DNA from: Gammaproteobacteria bacterium
GTDB taxonomy: Bacteria; Pseudomonadota; Gammaproteobacteria; Magnimaribacterales; Magnimaribacteraceae
Direction of reading: 5' to 3'
Assembly (NCBI GenBank): GCA_015660645.1
Contig: DQKS01000101.1
Span: 1 to 40,328 of the forward strand
Length of the DNA: 40,328 nucleotides
Made by a program: the position numbers and the translations under genes. A model generated the notes under the pieces. The model saw only the letters and a program-made list of their open reading frames with translations. It ran no database searches and was not told where the DNA came from. Within the stretch, counting starts at the first letter, position 1, and every line of letters begins with the position of its first letter. Positions 35,633 to 40,328 of the stretch are shown in pieces.

Positions 35633-38088
35633 AAAAGATAAAACTGCCAATTTGCTGCAATATAAGGCTCTACCTTATCTAAAGACATGTGTCCTTGATC
35701 TTTAATGTAGCCGAAGCTTGCATATAAATTTCCATTTGAAATTGGTCTTTGGTAAATAAACTCAGCTCGGACCTCTCTCCCTGATGGAGTTAAACTTAGA
35801 TTATAATCTTCAAAAAGTACTTCTCTGTATTTTGTCCGCCCAACAGGAATTGATAATTTTATATCTGCTTCTTCCAGCTTTAAGGGTTGGGTAATTTTAA
35901 AACCAAAAGAATCAAGAGAATTTAGTAGCCCATTCTTAAAAATTCCTAAATTAAATGAAGACGAAGTAAATTTATTTATAGAGTTTATGAGGCCTGTTTC
36001 TGATAAATTTGCATGAGTCTCACCAAAAAAAACAGAACCTGTAGTATAAAATCTTGAAAAAGCATGTGAAGCTTGAACCCCTGAAAAATATGTTTGGGTT
36101 TCATCTATTGAACCATATCCTCCATTAAACGAGCTACCCAATAAACTATTTGGCTCCTTTAACAAGCCTATCTGTAAAGATAGCGAAGAATCAATAGAGT
36201 TTTCTTTAAACTCAAGAAGCAACCCTGAAGAGCTAGGTAGCTTTATGACCATAGAGTCTTGTTCTTCATGATTGCCTTTAAAATAAACCCCAGAAATAGT
36301 GGAATTATTACCTAAGCTTATACCGCCTCCTATAAAGGAACCGCTAGAAGCAAAGTCTAGAAAAGGGGATCCATAAGACGAAGATCTACCTAGAACGTTA
36401 CTGAAAGTTTTATTTGTTTCATTGTTGCCAAAAAATAATGAAGGACTTATCCCATTCCCAAGAAAATAAAAGCCAGATTTAGAAATTTCTTGTTTTAAAG
36501 AAAAATACTTCAATTTTTTATCATTTTTTGCCCACAAGCTCATAAATAAGTCATGTTCACCATAATTATTAGAAGCAAGCCCTAACATCAATTCAGTACT
36601 TCTATTAGGGCTAGTCTGAACTTCAAGGACTCTTTGAGAGGGATTTGACTGGCGAGAACTTAACCAAGCCAAAGAAGGCATTTTGTTGATATAAGTTGAA
36701 TTAAGCTTCTTAAGAAATGGAGCGCCAAGTTGATCAAAGACTACAAGATTCTTATTGGACATTGCATTTATAAACGAGTCACCGAAAGCAGGACCCAAAG
36801 TTCCAATAGATGTTCCTAGTACCGTATGTTGAAGGCCTTCTAGTGAACTGGTTACAGCAATCATTGTTTGCCCTAAAGGCTTAGTTGCAGCGTCAAGGTC
36901 CATCAAACCCTGACCATAAATTGAAGAATCAGCATAAACACCAGTCTTATTAGCTGTTTGAAACAATCTATTTAAGATTTCTGTATTTCCCAGCTGACCG
37001 CCAAAATAATCAGCTAAAAGAGCAATACCTCCGGAAACATGAGGAGCTGCCATTGATGTGCCGCTAAATGGCGCATAATAAGCAGTATCAGGTGGATCCT
37101 GAGAATAAGCACTTGTTATAGACCTACCTGGTGCTGCCAAACAGTAGTCTTTAGCAACGCCGCATAAATTAGAAAAACTGCTTATTGTGCCGTCTGGATC
37201 TACCGAAACCACAGCAACTGTATGAGTGCTCAATTCAGTTATAAGGTATGCAAGACCTCCAAACACTTCTGGACTTGAATAATCTACTCCCTGATCAGCA
37301 TAACCCCCACCATTACCCGCCGCCCAAACAAATATTGTTTTATCTGCATCTGGAATTCCTGCTTGAGCTAACACATCTATGGTTAGTGGAAAAGCCTGTC
37401 TAATGTTTTCTTCGGTGTAGTCATTAATATTGCCTTGGTAACCAAAACTTCCGTTTACAACTGTAACTTGCCTATCAATGAAATAACTTTCAAGAGTTGA
37501 CCATGAATTATCAATGGCCGAATAATCGACCGTCGAGTCAATAGTTGCAGGTTCATATTCTTCACCTGCAGTACCTAATTCTATAGAAATAAAAAATAAT
37601 TGAGCATCAAATGCTACACCATGCATACCTGTTCCATCTCTTTCACCTAAGGCTATAGCAGAAACATGAGTCCCGTGCCGTTTTTCTTCTGTTGTAGGAG
37701 ACCTTGACGAATATTCCAAGTAACTATCACTGGTTAACTTAAAAGCTCCGTCTAACTCTTGATGAGATGTATCTACTCCAGAGTCCATTATTCCAATTAT
37801 TGCACCTTCTCCCGTTGCGCCTCTAGCATAGGCTGAAGAAGCATTTATTAACGCCAATCCGTGTTGTTCAGAATACTCAGATGTACTTTCATAAGCTACT
37901 TTATCAGTTTCAAAATCACCTGAAAGAGTTATAGAACCCGAGGCTGGTAGATTTGTTGCACTAGTAATCTGGTCAACAATATTATTTGGATTCAGCGTAG
38001 GTGTGCTTGGATTGCTCCCACCTCCACCGCCACAAGAAACAACTACAAATGGAATAACAACAAAAAATTTATTTAGCTTAGAAAAAAT
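35629..38088 (-). CDS. Subtilisin-like (S8) autotransporter lipoprotein, ATT start
   Basis: The open frame extends 77 codons upstream of the first standard start (TTG at 37857) to an ATT at 38086-38088, giving 819 residues. The added N-terminus FSKLNKFFVVIPFVVVSC then five Gly is a lipoprotein signal: basic start, hydrophobic core, lipobox V16-V17-S18-C19. The S8 triad is Asp102 (IGIMDSGVD), His138 (RHGTHVS) and Ser345 (FSGTSMAAPHVSGG). The C-terminal part is strand-rich and ends in NWQFYLF, as expected for an autotransporter barrel. NalP of Neisseria and SphB1 of Bordetella have this lipoprotein-subtilase-barrel design. ATT initiation is inferred from the in-frame stop just upstream and AGGAGG six bases before. 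Confidence 0.85.
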   Translation of the reverse strand: MFSKLNKFFVVIPFVVVSCGGGGGSNPSTPTLNPNNIVDQITSATNLPASGSITLSGDFETDKVAYESTSEYSEQHGLALINASSAYARGATGEGAIIGIMDSGVDTSHQELDGAFKLTSDSYLEYSSRSPTTEEKRHGTHVSAIALGERDGTGMHGVAFDAQLFFISIELGTAGEEYEPATIDSTVDYSAIDNSWSTLESYFIDRQVTVVNGSFGYQGNINDYTEENIRQAFPLTIDVLAQAGIPDADKTIFVWAAGNGGGYADQGVDYSSPEVFGGLAYLITELSTHTVAVVSVDPDGTISSFSNLCGVAKDYCLAAPGRSITSAYSQDPPDTAYYAPFSGTSMAAPHVSGGIALLADYFGGQLGNTEILNRLFQTANKTGVYADSSIYGQGLMDLDAATKPLGQTMIAVTSSLEGLQHTVLGTSIGTLGPAFGDSFINAMSNKNLVVFDQLGAPFLKKLNSTYINKMPSLAWLSSRQSNPSQRVLEVQTSPNRSTELMLGLASNNYGEHDLFMSLWAKNDKKLKYFSLKQEISKSGFYFLGNGISPSLFFGNNETNKTFSNVLGRSSSYGSPFLDFASSGSFIGGGISLGNNSTISGVYFKGNHEEQDSMVIKLPSSSGLLLEFKENSIDSSLSLQIGLLKEPNSLLGSSFNGGYGSIDETQTYFSGVQASHAFSRFYTTGSVFFGETHANLSETGLINSINKFTSSSFNLGIFKNGLLNSLDSFGFKITQPLKLEEADIKLSIPVGRTKYREVLFEDYNLSLTPSGREVRAEFIYQRPISNGNLYASFGYIKDQGHMSLDKVEPYIAANWQFYLF

Positions 38089-38813
38089 TTAACACCTCCT
38101 ATTACTATCTCTCCATCTACAAGTAATTTTAACTCTGTGGCTTTGCGTTTTATAGACTTAATGTCTTTAACTTTAATCTTAAACGCCGTCACCCCTTCTC
38201 CTCTAGTGTCTTCATTTTTTATAAACTCAATACTTGTTTGATCTAAATTGATTTGATTCTTGTCTTCTGTCTTAGAGTTATTTGAAGTTAAAACAGACTG
38301 CCATCTATCCTTCATTTGAGTTGGATCAGATGATTGAATTTGTACTCCAATAATTGTCTCTACCGTTTTTGTTTCAACAAATTTTTGCCATTCTGATCCC
38401 GCCCATTTCCAACTTTCTTGTGGGTCCATAAAATCTAAAGACAAGATGGCTCCTCCTATTTGCTTTGGGTGTAAATGGATTGCTCGAGCAGCCGGATCAT
38501 CAGATTCAAAAATAATATCAACACCTTCTTGATTCACCATTTCTTTTGACTTCAAAAAATCATCTACTTGAATAATGACCATATAGCCGCCATCTCCTTG
38601 TCTTCTTTCAAGAAATCTTCCTGCGGTAGTGCCTTCTTCCACTGGACTAATAACCTCAATAAAAGTATTACCTACAGGCAACAGAGCATTTTCTAAACCA
38701 AAAAAAATAATTCCTGGATCATTAAAAGCAACTTTTATATCAAAAAGATCGCATAAATTCTTTACAACTTGGTCTCTATTTTTACAAACTAATACTAGTT
38801 GTCTTATATCCAT
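38073..38813 (-). CDS. VOC-superfamily (glyoxalase-like) protein
   Basis: The 246-residue protein begins MDIRQLVLVCKNRDQVVKNL and continues with a glyoxalase-like beta-alpha-beta module (NTFIEVISPVEEGTTAGRFL, GGYMVIIQVDD). A second module (RAIHLHPKQIGGAILSLDF) follows, then a degenerate C-terminal half (TVETIIGVQIQS; VTAFKIKVKDI). The Shine-Dalgarno AAGGGG sits before the ATG. Its 3' end overlaps the proposed start of the autotransporter by 16 bases, so the two are coupled. The substrate is unknown. Confidence 0.7.
   Translation of the reverse strand: MDIRQLVLVCKNRDQVVKNLCDLFDIKVAFNDPGIIFFGLENALLPVGNTFIEVISPVEEGTTAGRFLERRQGDGGYMVIIQVDDFLKSKEMVNQEGVDIIFESDDPAARAIHLHPKQIGGAILSLDFMDPQESWKWAGSEWQKFVETKTVETIIGVQIQSSDPTQMKDRWQSVLTSNNSKTEDKNQINLDQTSIEFIKNEDTRGEGVTAFKIKVKDIKSIKRKATELKLLVDGEIVIGGVKFFLS
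38095..38100 (-). promoter_or_regulatory. Strong Shine-Dalgarno deciding the autotransporter start
   Basis: AGGAGG on the minus strand lies six bases before the ATT proposed as start codon. It is embedded in the last codons of the VOC-like gene. Few genes in this window have so complete a ribosome-binding site. Confidence 0.6.
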
Positions 38814-38899
38814 TTTTCCCCTTAAATATATTCTGCTCTTATAATAATCAAATAAAAAATTCTATTAAACTATATTTTATAACAAACAAATAAATCTTT

Positions 38900-39721
38900 A
38901 TGCGCATTTCAATTGATTTTGGCATCACAGTAACTGATTCATTAAAGAAATCTACAAAAGGCTCTATCGAACATAAGATGGTTTTATCTAATTCTGAACC
39001 AAATGAATCCTTGGTGAAGAATATCTTCTCAGAACTAGATTTTGAGACCGAAGTGGAGCATATAGCCGTTACTGGTGGAAAACACGGGAATATTGGAGAC
39101 TCCATTAACGGAGTCCCTGTAGAACATATCAATGAAGTAGACGCAGTTGGGGAAGGCGCTATTCATCTTTCTGGTTTAGACAAAAGTAAATCTACAATCA
39201 TCTTAAGTGCTGGATCAGGAACAGCATGTATTTTTGCAAAAAATGGAGAATACTTACATTGTTCAGGCACTGGAGTGGGAGGAGGGACAGTTATAGGGCT
39301 ATCTAAACTTCTCTTAAACACAGTAGACCCCGAAGAAATAGGTGAACTGGCAAGTAAAGGCAACCCAAGAATGACGGACTTAATAATAGAAGATGTTGTA
39401 TCAGGACCTATAGGTCAACTGCCACCGGATACTACAGCTGTAAATTTTGGCCGGATAAGCAAGACTGATAAAAAGATATCAAGAGAAGACCTAGCCGCTG
39501 GCATTGTTAATCTTGTAGGTCAGACAGCAGCAAGAATAGCAACATCTGTTGCCATGTCATTTCAAGCAACTGAAATAGTAGTAGTTGGAAGAACACCCAC
39601 TTTTGTAAGTTTAAGAGAGGCTTTAGAGCAAGCTGCACTAATAACAAATTTTAATCCTCATTTTCCTAAAAATGGAGAATACGCTTCAGCTTTAGGCGCA
39701 ATGTTAATAGCAGAAAAATAA
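38900..39721 (+). CDS. coaW: Type II pantothenate kinase (CoaW/Fumble family)
   Basis: Phosphorylates pantothenate, the first step of CoA synthesis. The 273-residue ASKHA-fold protein is close to Staphylococcus CoaW in size. It shows the phosphate loop IDFGITVTD, ILSAGSGTACIF, CSGTGVGGGTVIGL, SGPIGQLPPDTTAVNFG and a C-terminal EYASALGAMLIAE. These are Fumble-type motifs, not those of type I (CoaA) or type III (CoaX). It lies between the divergent VOC-like gene and the convergent rRNA operon. Confidence 0.9.
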   Translation: MRISIDFGITVTDSLKKSTKGSIEHKMVLSNSEPNESLVKNIFSELDFETEVEHIAVTGGKHGNIGDSINGVPVEHINEVDAVGEGAIHLSGLDKSKSTIILSAGSGTACIFAKNGEYLHCSGTGVGGGTVIGLSKLLLNTVDPEEIGELASKGNPRMTDLIIEDVVSGPIGQLPPDTTAVNFGRISKTDKKISREDLAAGIVNLVGQTAARIATSVAMSFQATEIVVVGRTPTFVSLREALEQAALITNFNPHFPKNGEYASALGAMLIAEK

Positions 39722-39750
39722 AAAAACCCTGCCAGAATTAACTAACAGGG
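39721..39750 (-). terminator. Rho-independent terminator of the rRNA operon
   Basis: On the minus strand CCCTGTTAG pairs with CTGGCAGGG (nine pairs, two of them G-U) around TTAATT, followed by six Ts. It lies just past the 5S gene and its T run touches the coaW stop codon. It fits as the end of the 16S-23S-5S transcript. Confidence 0.88.
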
Positions 39751-39760
39751 CTTAAATAAA

Positions 39761-39878
39761 AGTCTGACGATGTCCTACTCTCGCATGGTCGAAACCAAAC
39801 TACCATCGGCGCTAAAAGGTTTCACTTCTGAGTTCGGAAAGGTATCAGGTGGTTCACTTTTGCTATTGTCATCAGACA
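39761..39878 (-). rRNA. rrf: 5S ribosomal RNA
   Basis: About 118 bases on the minus strand containing the conserved blocks CCGAACTCAGAAGTGAAA, GCGCCGATGGTAGT and CATGCGAGAGTAGG. The ends TGTCTGATGAC and CATCGTCAGAC pair to close helix I. It lies downstream of 23S, in standard operon order. The exact ends are good to a base or two. Confidence 0.95.
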
Positions 39879-39964
39879 TAAACTTATAAATTCAATCATA
39901 AATAAACTAACTACAAATTATTTGGCTACTAAAATATTAGTCTCAAGAAATTACTTGATGTAAT

Positions 39965-40328
<364 letters not shown>

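Noticed and set aside
35629-37857. 742-residue autotransporter beginning at TTG 37857
   Set aside because: The TTG is an internal Leu: the frame stays open for 77 more codons and encodes a lipoprotein signal preceded by AGGAGG. The shorter form would have no export signal.
39879-39964. tRNA in the 23S-5S spacer
   Set aside because: The 86-bp spacer is AT-rich, with no cloverleaf or T-loop sequence.

Overview
The window is about 40 kb of AT-rich, densely packed chromosome from a gammaproteobacterium. Evidence for this is a gltB-gltD block next to aroK-aroB, a divergent PBP1A gene, an algC-argB-slmA run, heptose-type LPS core genes and a classical rRNA operon. Low GC, very short intergenic gaps and genes overlapping by a few bases suggest a streamlined marine lineage such as the SAR86 type. 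That placement is my inference; the 23S fragment at the right end would settle it.

Layout. 1-406: the 5' end of a PII gene (glnK/glnB, minus), preceded by a near-ideal sigma-54 promoter and an NtrC-type palindrome. 407-14 kb: LPS core and lipid A region. It holds waaA, hldD, an LpxL-type acyltransferase, hldE and a methyltransferase. A tightly overlapping six-gene minus operon follows: a two-domain WaaP-like kinase, a GT4 glycosyltransferase, a methyltransferase, an alpha/alpha-toroid protein, a VOC protein and an alpha/beta hydrolase. An FkbM methyltransferase and waaF complete the region. 13.9-17.8 kb: ilvE, then algC-argB-slmA. 17.8-27.9 kb: mrcA/ponA divergent from aroK-aroB, then gltB-gltD. 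The pilMNOPQ genes that often separate ponA and aroK are absent. 27.9-30.5 kb: tesB, an enoyl-CoA hydratase family gene and cysE (minus). 30.5-35.6 kb: cobS- and cobT-like genes, then two tandem paralogous di-iron ferritin-like proteins. 35.6-38.8 kb (minus): a VOC-like gene overlapping a subtilisin-type autotransporter whose real N-terminus looks like a lipoprotein read from an ATT codon. 38.9-39.7 kb: a type II pantothenate kinase. 39.7-40.3 kb: a rho-independent terminator, 5S rRNA and the 3' end of 23S rRNA (minus).

How the parts fit. The first 14 kb makes and decorates Kdo/heptose inner core: ADP-heptose supply (HldE, HldD), Kdo and heptose transfer (WaaA, WaaF), core kinase and glycosyltransferase, and lipid A acylation. 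PII with its sigma-54 promoter, gltBD and argB form a nitrogen theme. The items I find most unusual are the ATT-start lipoprotein subtilase autotransporter, cobST without cobN beside a duplicated di-iron oxygenase-like pair, the double LPS kinase, the apparent attenuator before gltB, and the type II pantothenate kinase.
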